A stretch of DNA of 64,000 nucleotides from Microvirga ossetica (GCF_002741015.1 NZ_CP016616.1:5668501-5732500); one strand, 5' to 3'. Positions 23,361 to 31,562 are shown, counted from the first letter of the stretch. Made by a program: numbers and translations. The notes: generated from the sequence alone by a model not told the origin.

Positions 23361-23388
23361 ACAGTCAGGTACAGTTTGCCCGAACTGT
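23361..23388. promoter_or_regulatory. Candidate MocR-type operator
   Basis: ACAGT at 23361 is followed 10 nt later by the inverted repeat ACAGTT-TGCCCG-AACTGT at 23371-23388. MocR regulators are known to bind two direct repeats plus an inverted one in the divergent promoter, which is the arrangement here between the permease start (23307) and the regulator start (23398). Binding by this regulator is inferred. Confidence 0.6.
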
Positions 23389-23397
23389 TATGGAGCG

Positions 23398-24855
23398 ATG
23401 GGCAGTACAGTGGACGAGCACACAGACTTTGCCGGCCATGGAACGCTCGTCGAGCGCGTCATGGCCGCGATCCGCCAGCGGATCGCCGGCCGGTCCCTGC
23501 CGCAGGGCGGGAAGCTGCCCTCGATCCGGTCGCTCGCCGAGACCATGCAGGTCTCGAAATCGACCGTGGTCGAAGCCTATGAAAGGCTCGCCGCCGAGGG
23601 CGTCATCCGCTCAAAGCCCGGCTCGGGCTTCTACGGCGCCGCGCCGCTGGCGCCCCTGTCTCTCGCCGAACTGGCGCCGCGCCTCGACCGCGCCGTCGAT
23701 CCGTTCTGGGTCTTGCGGCTCTCGCTCGAAGGGCGCCCGGATTCGGTGAAGCCCGGCTGCGGCTGGCTGCCGGGCAGCTGGATGCCGGAGGAGGAGATCC
23801 GGCGCGCCCTGCGCGGCCTCGCGCGGGTGAGGGACGAGACCGCGCTCACCGATTACGGCACGCCGCTCGGGCTTGCCCCCTTGCGCCAGTTTCTGTCGCG
23901 ACGGATGGCCGAGCAGGGGTTCCACGCCGCGCCCGACCGGATCCTGCTGACGGATTCCGGCACCCAGGCGATCGATCTCGTGTGCCGGATGCTGGTGAAG
24001 CCCGGCGACGTCGTCCTGGTGGACGATCCCTGCTATTTCAATTTCCTCGCCCTCTTGCGCGCGCATCAGGTGACCGTGATCGGCGTGCCCCATACGCCGG
24101 GCGGGCCCGATCTGGAAAAGTTCGAGCAGGCGCTCGCGGCGCATCGGCCGGGCCTCTACATCACCAATTCCGGCCTTCACAACCCGACCGGGGCGAGCCT
24201 CTCCATCGGCACGGCGCACAGGCTCCTGAAGCTCGCCGAGCAATACGGGCTCGCCATCGTCGAGGACGACATCTTTGCCGATTTCGAGACCGAGCCCGCC
24301 CCGCGCCTTGCCGCCCTCGACGGCCTCGAGCGCGTGGTCCGCATCGGCAGCTTCTCCAAAACCCTCTCGGCCTCCTTCCGCTGCGGCTACATCGCCGCGC
24401 GGCCCGACTGGATCGAGACGCTCACCGATTTCAGGATCGCCACCGGCTTTTCCAGCAACCGCCTGTCGGAAGAGCTCGTCCTCGGCGTTCTCGGCGCGAG
24501 CGGCTATCGCAGGCACCTGGAGGCGCTGAAGGTGCGCCTCGCCAAGGCCATGGCGGCGACGATCCCGCGCCTGCAGGCCCTCGGCATCGAGCCCTGGATC
24601 GTGCCGAAGGCCGGCATGCTCCTCTGGTGCCGCCTCCCGCACGATCTCGACGCCGCCGACATCGCCCGCCACGCGCTCGCCGAAAACCTCGTCCTCGCCC
24701 CCGGCAACGTCTTCAGCCCGTCCCAAAGCGCGGAAGGCTGCATGCGCTTCAACGTGGCGCAATGCACGGACGAGCGGGTGTTCGCTGTGCTTGGGCGCGC
24801 GATGGAGCGGGCGGCGAGAAGAGATGGGAGAGGGCCCTTAGAGGCTTGCCCATGA
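23398..24855 (+). CDS. MocR-type transcriptional regulator (GntR HTH + aminotransferase fold)
   Basis: A 485-residue fusion of a GntR winged helix (about residues 12-80, with LPSIRSLAETMQVSKSTVVE then AYERLAAEG) and a fold-type I aminotransferase-like domain. The PLP lysine is Lys321 in GSFSKTLSASFRCGYIA, and the NPTG loop is GLHNPTGASLSIG. Such proteins sense PLP or its amino acid adducts and regulate a divergent gene. The target here is probably the EamA permease gene, whose inactivation may leave the regulator without its partner. The ATG at 23398 is preceded by GGAGCG. Confidence 0.9.
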   Translation: MGSTVDEHTDFAGHGTLVERVMAAIRQRIAGRSLPQGGKLPSIRSLAETMQVSKSTVVEAYERLAAEGVIRSKPGSGFYGAAPLAPLSLAELAPRLDRAVDPFWVLRLSLEGRPDSVKPGCGWLPGSWMPEEEIRRALRGLARVRDETALTDYGTPLGLAPLRQFLSRRMAEQGFHAAPDRILLTDSGTQAIDLVCRMLVKPGDVVLVDDPCYFNFLALLRAHQVTVIGVPHTPGGPDLEKFEQALAAHRPGLYITNSGLHNPTGASLSIGTAHRLLKLAEQYGLAIVEDDIFADFETEPAPRLAALDGLERVVRIGSFSKTLSASFRCGYIAARPDWIETLTDFRIATGFSSNRLSEELVLGVLGASGYRRHLEALKVRLAKAMAATIPRLQALGIEPWIVPKAGMLLWCRLPHDLDAADIARHALAENLVLAPGNVFSPSQSAEGCMRFNVAQCTDERVFAVLGRAMERAARRDGRGPLEACP

Positions 24856-24892
24856 GCTAACGGCAGTTCCCCATGGAATGCGCGCGCATTTT

Positions 24893-25000
24893 CCCTCCCC
24901 CTTGTGGGGAGGGATTAAGGGTGGGGGTGTAAGCGGTAGCCTATCAAGGTTTGGCGCCGACACCCCCGCCTCCAACTCCTCCCCACAAGGGGGAGGAGGG
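24893..25000. repeat. Dispersed palindromic repeat, family A (spacer type I)
   Basis: Arms CCCTCCCCCTTGTGGGGAGG and CTCCTCCCCACAAGGGGGAG. The spacer TGTAAGCGGTAGCCTATCAA then GGTTTGGCGCCGACAC is nearly that of the copy at 888. It lies 3' of the MocR-type gene. Confidence 0.85.
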
Positions 25001-25106
25001 TTCCAGTGCTTCCTGAGCCGGCCCCTCAGGGCGAGAGCCGTTGCGAGGCGTCGGGATCTGCCCCTATCCTTCACCGAGGCAGGCAAGGCCTCGGGAGGGC
25101 GGCGCG

Positions 25107-25673
25107 ATGGCGGCGGGCACGGAAAGCGGCGTCGAACGGCACAGACGCTTCTGGAGGCTGGCGCCGTGGATGATGGCGGCGCTCATCCTGCTGCTGCCGC
25201 TCGTCGCGATGCATTTCACCGACGAGGTGGACTCGGACGCGACCGATTTTTCCGTCATGGCTGCCATGCTGCTCGGCGCCTGCGGCCTCTACGAAGGAAC
25301 TGCCAGAACGACGGGCAATCTCGCCTGCCGCGCCGCTGTCGCCATTGCGCTCGTGGCGGCTTTCCTCCTCGTCTGGATCAACCTCGCCGTCGGCATCGTC
25401 GGGTCCGAGGACAACCCGGCCAACCTGATGTTCGGCGGCGTGCTCGCGGTCGGGATCGTCGGCGCCCTCGCGGCGCGCTTCCGGCCCCGTGGCATGGCAT
25501 TTGCGTTGGCCGCGACGGCGTTCGCTCAGGCGCTTGTCGGCGCGGTCGCCCTGATCGCCGGATGGGGCGCCACGGGAGCGAACGGGCCGTGGCCGCTCAT
25601 GGTCCTGACCGCCGTCTTCACCGCTCTGTGGCTCGCATCGGCCCGGCTGTTCTGGAAGGCGGGGCAGGGGTGA
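25107..25673 (+). CDS. Hypothetical integral membrane protein
   Basis: A 188-residue protein beginning at ATG 25107 with CGGGAGGG at 25092-25099. After a charged N-terminus (ESGVERHRRFWRLAP) there are about five or six hydrophobic segments, among them WMMAALILLLPLVAMHF, AAVAIALVAAFLLVWINLAV and GGVLAVGIVGALAARF. An acidic loop HFTDEVDSDATDF follows the first helix. The pattern is seen in small uncharacterised inner-membrane proteins of Rhizobiales; I can give no function. Confidence 0.65.
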   Translation: MAAGTESGVERHRRFWRLAPWMMAALILLLPLVAMHFTDEVDSDATDFSVMAAMLLGACGLYEGTARTTGNLACRAAVAIALVAAFLLVWINLAVGIVGSEDNPANLMFGGVLAVGIVGALAARFRPRGMAFALAATAFAQALVGAVALIAGWGATGANGPWPLMVLTAVFTALWLASARLFWKAGQG

Positions 25674-25695
25674 GAGGAGACCACCACGCCTCCAT

Positions 25696-25784
25696 CGTCA
25701 TGGCCGCACTCGTTGCGGCCATCCACGTCTTGGAACCTCGATGCCTAAAAGACGTGGATGCCCGGATCAAGTCCGGGCATGACG
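25696..25784. repeat. Palindromic repeat, family D, left of the GIY-YIG gene
   Basis: Arms CGTCATGGCCGCACTCGTTG / CGGATCAAGTCCGGGCATGA with the central inverted pair CCACGTCTTG-GAACCTCGATGCCTAAAAGACGTGG. Its partner at 26140-26230 lies on the other side of the GIY-YIG gene and shares the GCCATCCACGTCTT and AAGACGTGGATCCCCGG words. Confidence 0.8.
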
Positions 25785-25819
25785 GTTGAGGATCGCGGGC
25801 AACTTCGTATCATCGATGG

Positions 25820-26113
25820 ATGGACAAGGGCGGCTGGGTCTACGTCATGACCAACCGGCGCAACGGCACGCTCTATTGCGGCGTGACGAGCAACCTCGCT
25901 CGCCGCGCTTGGGAACACCGCGAAGGCGTCATCCCCGGCTTCACCGGGCAATACGGCCGCAAGCGCCTCGTCTGGTACGAGCACTTCCCGGAAATCCGCG
26001 ATGCGATCCAGCGAGAGACGACCATGAAGCACTGGCCCCGCGCCTGGAAGGTGCGCCTCATCCACGCCATGAACCCGGATTGGGACGATCTCTACGAGCT
26101 GCTGAACGGGTAG
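25820..26113 (+). CDS. GIY-YIG nuclease family protein (URI-like)
   Basis: A 97-residue single-domain protein. The two beta strands of the fold carry VYVM (GIY position, Tyr8) and YCG (YIG position, Tyr19), followed by the helix with the catalytic arginine in NLARRAWEHREG (Arg28/29) and the metal-binding glutamate in AIQRETTMKHW. This is the UvrC-intron endonuclease superfamily as found in small stand-alone proteins (YhbQ-like). Substrate and biological role of these bacterial proteins are poorly known. It is unusual in being bracketed by two family D palindromes with 35 and 26 nt of clearance. Confidence 0.88.
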   Translation: MDKGGWVYVMTNRRNGTLYCGVTSNLARRAWEHREGVIPGFTGQYGRKRLVWYEHFPEIRDAIQRETTMKHWPRAWKVRLIHAMNPDWDDLYELLNG

Positions 26114-26139
26114 CGCGCCCGCGTCCTCCATCACCCGCC

Positions 26140-26230
26140 CGTCATGGCCGGCCTCGTGCCGGCCATCCACGTCTTCAAGAACCGCAACGGAGACAAGACG
26201 TGGATCCCCGGAACAAGTCCGGGGATGACG
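26140..26230. repeat. Palindromic repeat, family D, right of the GIY-YIG gene
   Basis: Arms CGTCATGGCCGGCCTCGTGC / GAACAAGTCCGGGGATGACG and central inverted words CCACGTCTTCAAG and AAGACGTGG. A third, more distant copy is at 43852-43941 where the arms are CGTCATGGCCGGGCTTGTCC and GCCGGTGATGACG. Confidence 0.8.
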
Positions 26231-26669
26231 GGGCGCCATTCGCTGGATAACCCGTCGTTGTTGCAATCATGATGCGGTCCGTATCTCGGATAGCCTCTAA
26301 TGAGGGCGCCTAACCGACCGCCGAAGGTTCCGCGTCGAAAACTGAGCGCTATGAACGCAGCCGATCTTTCCCAACGTTACGGCTATACAAGGCGCTGCTA
26401 GCTACTGTCCGCACCAATTCATAAAAAGCAGTGGATGATTAGCAGGAGAGTCTGTTCGAAAGACATAGGAATCTTCTAGTGTCTGGTATATTCAAATAAA
26501 TTTCTCTAAATTTGACTTAGAGTGGGGAGATTTATTTGGCTCTTGCTGCCTACTGGAGCGAATGTACGACCTGTAGCTTTTGTCTGCAGATCGTTGTGAA
26601 GATAAGCAATGATATTGGTCTGTCCCGAATAAAATTTTGCGTCGAAAGCTGGAGGCTTGTCACGATACC
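26231..26669. promoter_or_regulatory. Gap upstream of the RelA/SpoT-type gene with a long imperfect inverted repeat
   Basis: This 439-bp stretch is visibly AT-richer than the flanks and holds no credible gene. At 26494-26537 the sequence AAATAAATTTCTCTAA faces TTAGAG...GGGAGATTTATTT, an imperfect inverted repeat with an inner CTCTAA/TTAGAG stem. TTGACT inside its loop could be a -35 element. GGAGG at 26651-26655 is the nearest ribosome-site-like word to the ATG at 26670, at a long spacing of 14 nt. Confidence 0.4.
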
Positions 26670-26697
26670 ATGTCAAAATTTCCTCTTTTCGAGTTTA

Positions 26698-27748
26698 GAG
26701 CCTCGGACCGGAAATGAGACTCCTGGCTTCTGTGCGAGGCCGAGCTGTGATTCACTGCCTGGACTGGGAGGTGGATTATGGGTCATTGCTATTCCCTGGA
26801 TCTGCGGGTGCGCGTCGCCGACTTTGTCGATGCAGGTCATTCCTGCCGGGCGGCAGCCCAGCACTTTGACGTCAGCGAGAGTTTCGCCATCAAGCTGGTG
26901 CAGCGGAAGCGGCGGTTCGGCTCGCCGGCACCGGCCCGGCAAGGCCGTCCGCCCGGACGCGGCAAGCTGGTGCCCTATGAGAGCTTCTTGATCCAGACGG
27001 TCGAGGCCGAGCCGGCCATCACCATGCCCGAGCTGGCCGCAAGGCTGCTGACTGAGCATGGGATCGTTGCGGCTCCCGCGATGCTCTCGCGCTTCCTGTG
27101 CCGGCACGGCTTCTCATATAAAAAAATGCCTGATGGCGGCGGAGTGCGCACGCGCCGATGTGCGGGATGAGCGCCGGGTCTGGCATGCCCAGCGCCAGCC
27201 GCGCATGCGCCAGGAGACGCACCGGCTGGTGTTCCTGGACGAGACGTATGTCAACACCAAGATGACGCGCCTGCGCGGGCGGAGCCGCAGGGGCCAGCGC
27301 CTACGCATGAAAGCTCCCTTTGGACACTGGAAAACCCATACCTTTCTGGCTGGGCTACGGTGCAACGAGTTGTGCGCGCCGTGGATCATCGATGGCCCGA
27401 TCACCCGGTTGGCGTTCGAGGCTTACATTGAGACGCAGCTCGCGCCGACGCTGCGCAAAGGCGATGTGGTGATTCTCGACAACCTGGCTGTCCACAAGAG
27501 CGAGAAGGCCGCTCAGTGTCTGAAGCAACGCGGAGCCTGGTTCCTGTTTCTACCTGCTTATTCGCCTGATCTTAATCCAATTGAACAGGCCTTTGCCAAG
27601 ATCAAAGCGCACTTGCGCAAGGCCGAGGCCCGAACGTTCGACGCGCTCTGGCGAGCGCTCGGTGAGATCTGCAACCTGTTCGAACCACAAGAGTGCTGGA
27701 ACTACCTTAAGGCTGCCGGATATGCGTCCGTTTAACCGTCCGATGCTC
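26698..27748 (+). mobile_element. IS630-family insertion sequence, copy 1
   Basis: A 1051-bp element flanked by TA at 26696-26697 and 27749-27750, the IS630/Tc1 target duplication. Its ends GAGCCTCGGACCGG and (complement) GAGCATCGGACGGT are imperfect inverted repeats. Its transposase is related to, but clearly distinct from, that of the two other copies in the window. It sits 28 nt inside the RelA/SpoT-type gene. Confidence 0.9.
26778..27735 (+). CDS. IS630-family transposase, two overlapping frames
   Basis: The first frame (26778-27170) encodes an N-terminal helix-turn-helix pair ([36 protein letters not shown]), the second (to 27735) the DDE catalytic domain. The latter has [14 protein letters not shown] with the first aspartate, [15 protein letters not shown] with the second, and [20 protein letters not shown] with the third acidic residue, the IS630 DDE signature. 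The frames meet at a run of seven A (27120-27126), where a +1 shift or loss of one A joins FSYKK to the second domain. Both halves look intact, so the enzyme could be active through slippage. Confidence 0.88.
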
Positions 27749-27849
27749 TAGCATGGGTGATGTGCGACGTGCGGGGCATATTATCGCTGGTGACCTGACA
27801 TGGACGGCCGACACCGAGGCTAAGATCCTCGAAGCCTTTACGATTGCTA

Positions 27850-28904
27850 GAGCATCGGCTGTTCTGATTGAATCGGAGGCTATGCGGCGTGACGGCTTTG
27901 TGATTCCCTTATCTCGGCCCTCTTTAGAGGAGATGAGCGATGACCAAGTCCTACTCGCTGGATCTGCGGCAACGGGTGGTGCGCTTTGTTGAGGCGGGGC
28001 ATTCCTGCCATGAGGCCGCGCGCCATTTTGAGGTGTCGGTCGCGTTTGTGGTGCGGCTCATGGCGGCGTATCGGGCCACCGGCAGCCTGGCGCCCAAACC
28101 AGAGGGCGGCTGGCGCTACTCCAAGCTCGACCCGCATCGCGAGTTTCTGATCCGTCGCGTCGCCGAGAGGAACGACATCACCATGCCCCAGCTCGCGGCC
28201 GAACTGCTGGCCTTGGGCACCAAGATCACGCCGGCGTCCATCGCGCGCTGGTACATCCGCCACGGCTATAGCGTCAAAAAAAACTTTGCGGGCCAGCGAA
28301 CAAGAACGCTCCGACGTGCGCCAGGCCCGCGAGCATTGGCACACAAAACGCCAGCCGCGCATGCGCCAGGAGCCGCACCGGCTCGTGTTTCTCGATGAGA
28401 CCGGCACATCCACCAAGATGACGCGCCTGCGCGGCCGCTGCCTCAAAGGGCAGCGTCTGTATGCAAGGGCACCATTCGGCCACTGGCTGACCCAGACCTT
28501 TGTCGCCGGGCTGCGCTACTGTGGTCTGACGGCGCCTTGGGTGATCGATGGGCCGATGACCCGTCAGATCTTTGAGACTTATGTGGAGACCCAGCTTGCT
28601 CCGACCTTGTCCAAGGGCGACGTGGTGATCCTCGACAACCTGCCGGCGCACAAGAGCGAGACGGCGGCGCAGTGTCTGAAGCAACGCGGCGCCTGGTTCC
28701 TGTTCCTGCCTGCTTATTCGCCCGATTTGAACCCAATTGAGCAACTCTTCGCCAAGATCAAAGCACATCTGCGCAAAGCCGAAGCCCGCACCTTTGACGC
28801 GCTCTGGCGGGCCATCGGGGACATCTGTGATGGGGTCGAAGCTGAGGAATGCCGCAACTACTTCACTGCCGCAGGTTATGGATTCGTCTGAACAGCCGAT
28901 GCTC
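27850..28904 (+). mobile_element. IS630-family insertion sequence, copy 2
   Basis: A 1055-bp element with perfect 14-bp terminal inverted repeats GAGCATCGGCTGTT, flanked by TA at 27848-27849 and 28905-28906. It lies within the RelA/SpoT-type gene about 100 nt after copy 1. The element at 32762-33816 encodes identical proteins in opposite orientation and has the same length and ends. Confidence 0.93.
27940..28891 (+). CDS. IS630-family transposase (copy 2), two overlapping frames
   Basis: Frame one (27940-28398) gives the DNA-binding part [20 protein letters not shown] with a following homeodomain-like segment; frame two (to 28891) gives the catalytic part with [33 protein letters not shown] and [20 protein letters not shown]. 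The switch is at A8 (28276-28283), where shifting joins GYSVKK to [14 protein letters not shown]. The arrangement is that of IS630 elements which make full-length transposase by programmed frameshifting or transcriptional slippage. Confidence 0.9.
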
Positions 28905-30035
28905 TAATAATTGGAGGGATGCGCACGCTTTTCCGATGCGTAGCATGCGAGCGTCACTTGGATATCACATCCGTCATCGGAATCTGAATGGATTCACCGC
29001 GGCGCGGCTCAAGCGAATGCAAGCCATCCGTCGCAAGCTCAAACGAATGGATGACAAATCAACACCTCTTGGTCTCAATCAGCTTCAGGATCTTGGCGGC
29101 TGCCGCGCGGTCATGAATACTATGGATGACGTAGATGCCTTAGTGTGTGCAATTCGCGAGTGGTTTCCTCACGAATGTCGCGGAGAGAATGACTATATCC
29201 GTCAGGCTAAGTCTGATGGCTACCGCTGCCACCACCTCAAGTACGCCTACAAAGGTAAAGGAGCGACTACCGTCTACGAAGGGCGCCGAATTGAACTCCA
29301 AGTTCGAACCGTGCTGCAGCACTCTTGGGCAACTGCGGTCGAAGCTGTAGGATTGTTTAGAGGCGAGGAGTTAAAATCTGGAAAGGGAAGTGATGAGTGG
29401 CTACGGCTGTTCCAACTCATGTCCTCTGAGTTCGCGGTAGCAGAACGATGCGATCCAGCGATAGGTATGCTCAGTAGCCGACAACGTATGCGAGAATTAA
29501 AAGAGCTAAATAAGGCTCTCGGCGCTGTGAAGGTACTCGATGATCTAAGTCACGCAGTGCACTGGGCCACGGATGCGATTACGCCGCACAATCGTCCAGC
29601 CTACTATCTCATCAGCTATGACAATGAGACGAGACAGGTGACTGTCTCACCTTACTTCAAAACACATTATGCAATCGCCGGGTACGAGAGTGCAGAGAGC
29701 CTTGACAACATTAGTGGGCTCGACACAACCAACGTCGTACTCGTCGAAGCCGATAAAGTTGATAACTTAACACGTGCCTATCCGAACTATTTCGGCGATG
29801 TTCAGCTTTTCAAGATGCAATTGAATGCGCTTGTGCACGGTCATCCGGTTAGTGAATTTAAGATAGCGCTTCAACAGCGTACAATACAAAAGCCGCGGGA
29901 GAATCCTGATGCCAGCTGGATTGGGCGGCGCGGATTGTGGGTTGAACCTGTGCGCAAATCTATTAATCCGAAGAAGGACAGCGGCGGCTAATACTCTTAT
30001 CGGCTAAAAACATAACCAGTTTTTCAACTAATTAT

Positions 30036-30079
30036 GTTCTCGCTTTGTTCTTGACAATAGTCTCAACCTCGGCTATACC
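30036..30079 (+). promoter_or_regulatory. LexA-type box next to a consensus sigma-70 promoter
   Basis: GTTC-TCGCTTT-GTTC at 30036-30050 is an exact match to the alphaproteobacterial SOS box GTTC-N7-GTTC. It is directly followed by TTGACA (30051-30056), a 17-nt spacer and TATACC (30074-30079). Transcription would start near 30086, to the right. No protein gene of credible quality lies downstream. Confidence 0.7.
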
Positions 30080-30085
30080 CTTGCC

Positions 30086-30290
30086 TAAGATCTGCTCCTG
30101 CACGAGGGGCGCGCTCGCGAGGCGTCGCAGTGTGGGAGCAGGCACGGTCCCGTGACAGGTCTCGCACCCCTGTCGACGGGAGGCCCAGGCTGCGTGCTGC
30201 TGAATAGGGATTGGTCCCAGGCCCCCGCTGACGTTGCGGTTCCCGCCTGGCGCAGTCGCCGAACCGGCACCGCCTGTCCGCCTAAAAAAG
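30086..30290 (+). ncRNA. Candidate structured non-coding RNA (unrecognised)
   Basis: Downstream of the LexA-box promoter several stable stems follow one another: CTGCTCC (30092) with GGAGCAG (30135); CCCGTGACAGG (30149) with CCTGTC-G-ACGGG (30169-30180); CCAGGC (30185) with GCCTGG (30245); CGGTT (30237) with AACCG (30262). The possible reading frames here have no recognisable protein and no ribosome site. It does not match what I know of RNase P RNA, SRP RNA or tmRNA (no tag-coding sequence). The 3' end is uncertain; no U-rich terminator is seen on this strand. A remnant of a protein gene is the main alternative. Confidence 0.35.
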
Positions 30291-30683
30291 CCGTGCGCGA
30301 CAGAGCAGTTCGGCTCATCGCATAACACACTAGACATCGAGCCGGGCTGCCCATCGCGCCACCCTCGATTGCTTCAAGGCTTGGAGCCGAAACGGCTCCG
30401 GGCCCGCGAGGCATGCCGTTTCGAACCCATTGCTTTTCGATCATTCCTTGCTTCGAGGTTTTGCCATGACCTTCCCCGAACCGATCCCGTCCGTAGAGCC
30501 GTTTCCCCAAAACTGTTTCCCCTTGCGTGGGATCATCTCACGTCTTCGGCGTGCCGCATTCTTTGACGGCGAGCCGGAGCCGCTTCGCCGAAAAAATGCT
30601 CTCGCGTCCGCTGCCGACGCGAGCGATGCGGTGACGGCGTCCGGCCTTGCCGGCGTTTCGCTTCGCTGACGGGGGCTGCAAAC
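30291..30683. other. Non-coding stretch before the small RTX gene
   Basis: No convincing gene. A short hairpin GGAGCC-GAAAC-GGCTCC lies near 30384. Several short open frames on both strands exist because of the high GC, but none has a ribosome site or recognisable domain. Codon-like bias is absent by eye. Confidence 0.45.
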
Positions 30684-30714
30684 GAAAAAGGCCCCTCCGG
30701 GATCGGAGGGGCCT
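30684..30714 (-). terminator. Rho-independent terminator of the small RTX gene
   Basis: On the minus strand the stem AGGCCCCTCC-GATCCC-GGAGGGGCCT is followed by TTTTTCG. It lies 18 nt beyond the stop of the RTX gene that ends at 30733. Confidence 0.85.
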
Positions 30715-30732
30715 CGTTCGAGAGCCGGGGGC

Positions 30733-31287
30733 TCAGGCGATGAAGAAGTCCGCGTGCGCGATCGCGGCCTTGTTGGCCAGAACGGCGAACTTGATCTTCG
30801 CCGCCGAGCCGTTGCCGTCGGCATCGTAATAGAGCGAGCCGGTCGCCTGGTCGTAGATGATCCGGTCGTCCGCATCGTGGGCGCTCTTGCCGGCATGGAA
30901 CGCATTCTCCTGCAGCGGGCCCGAGCCGATCTTCTTGAAGATCTTGCGGGCGAGGCCGATGGTGTCGTCCGCCGCCTTGAAGTCCATGATCTTGTCGACA
31001 TTGGTCTTCGCGTTCAGCCGCGAGTTGAAATAGACCGTGTCCAGGCCCTTGCCGAGATAGATCTTGTCGTTGCCCGTGCCGCCGACGATGACGTCCACGC
31101 CGCCATTGCCGTAGATGGTGTCGTTGCCGGCCCGGCCATCGAAGCTGTCGGGCCTGCTGGTGCCCCGCATCACGTCGTTGCCGGAGGTGCCGATCGGGTT
31201 GGGAATGGCCGCGGCGGCCGTGCTCCAGAGGGCGTTCTCGGCCAGGCCCGGAAAGGTCCAGCCGGTCTTCGAAATCGTCTTGCTCAT
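30733..31287 (-). CDS. Small secreted RTX calcium-binding protein
   Basis: A 184-residue protein from ATG 31287 (GGAG upstream). Residues about 32-82 hold the nonapeptide GGxGxDxx repeats of hemolysin-type calcium-binding proteins (GTSGNDVMRGT, GRAGNDTIYGNGGVD, GGTGNDKIYLGKGLD), which form a parallel beta roll on binding calcium outside the cell. The C-terminal block VDKIMDFKAADDTI ... IIYDQATGSLYYDADGNG ... ADFFIA is the type I secretion module common in Rhizobiales. There is no Sec signal, as expected. Passenger function is unknown. It is divergent from the LuxR-family gene 275 nt away, which may control it. Confidence 0.85.
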   Translation of the reverse strand: MSKTISKTGWTFPGLAENALWSTAAAAIPNPIGTSGNDVMRGTSRPDSFDGRAGNDTIYGNGGVDVIVGGTGNDKIYLGKGLDTVYFNSRLNAKTNVDKIMDFKAADDTIGLARKIFKKIGSGPLQENAFHAGKSAHDADDRIIYDQATGSLYYDADGNGSAAKIKFAVLANKAAIAHADFFIA

Positions 31288-31562
31288 AGGATCTCCCCGC
31301 AATCTGCTCGACTCTTGGTCGAACCGGTGTCGAATTGAATCATTCTTACGTTACAACAACGTTATGACCTAGCGATAGCGCCCCGGAGTGACGCAGCGCA
31401 CCTGCCGCGCGGCTTTCCCACGTCGGGGTGTCCCGAAAGGGGTACAGAACAGCCAAAAGCCTTGCGCAGCTTGAGTTTCATTGGAATAATTTCGCTTCCC
31501 GACGGCATCCGAGGCATGGATGCGCCCGATTGGGAAAAGGTCCAGCCCGGGAGGGGCGACCG

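Larger units (their letters stand above)
26670..29991 (+). pseudogene. RelA/SpoT-domain (alarmone synthetase-like) gene split by two IS630 insertions
   Basis: The coding parts are 26670-26697, 27751-27849 and 28907-29991. Taking out each IS with one copy of its TA duplication leaves 1212 nt, exactly 404 codons without an internal stop. The restored junctions read ...FPLFEF-SMGDVRRAGHII and ...EAFTIA-NNWRDAHAFPMRS, a normal start for the COG2357 RelA/SpoT nucleotidyltransferase group. Family motifs follow: RLKRMQAIRRKLKRM, LNQLQDLGGCRAVM, AKSDGYRCHHLKYAY and RIELQVRTVLQHSWATAVE. These bind ATP and GDP/GTP in (p)ppGpp synthetases. The C-terminal 190 residues include RAYPNYFGDVQLFKMQLN, shared with family members but of unknown role. 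No HD hydrolase domain is present. The 3' part from 28907 is intact and might still be translated from ATG 28936 without the N-terminal 50 residues. Confidence 0.85.

Noticed and set aside
30032..30337. Minus-strand frame with a CETCHG heme-like motif
   Set aside because: The CxxCH motif is isolated, the frame has no ribosome site or signal peptide, and its stretch coincides with the stems of the candidate RNA on the other strand.
30086..30400. tmRNA, RNase P RNA or SRP RNA
   Set aside because: No AANDN-type tag coding sequence, no GGAAAGTCCGGGCTCC-like or GGAAGGAAGC-like core is visible on either strand.
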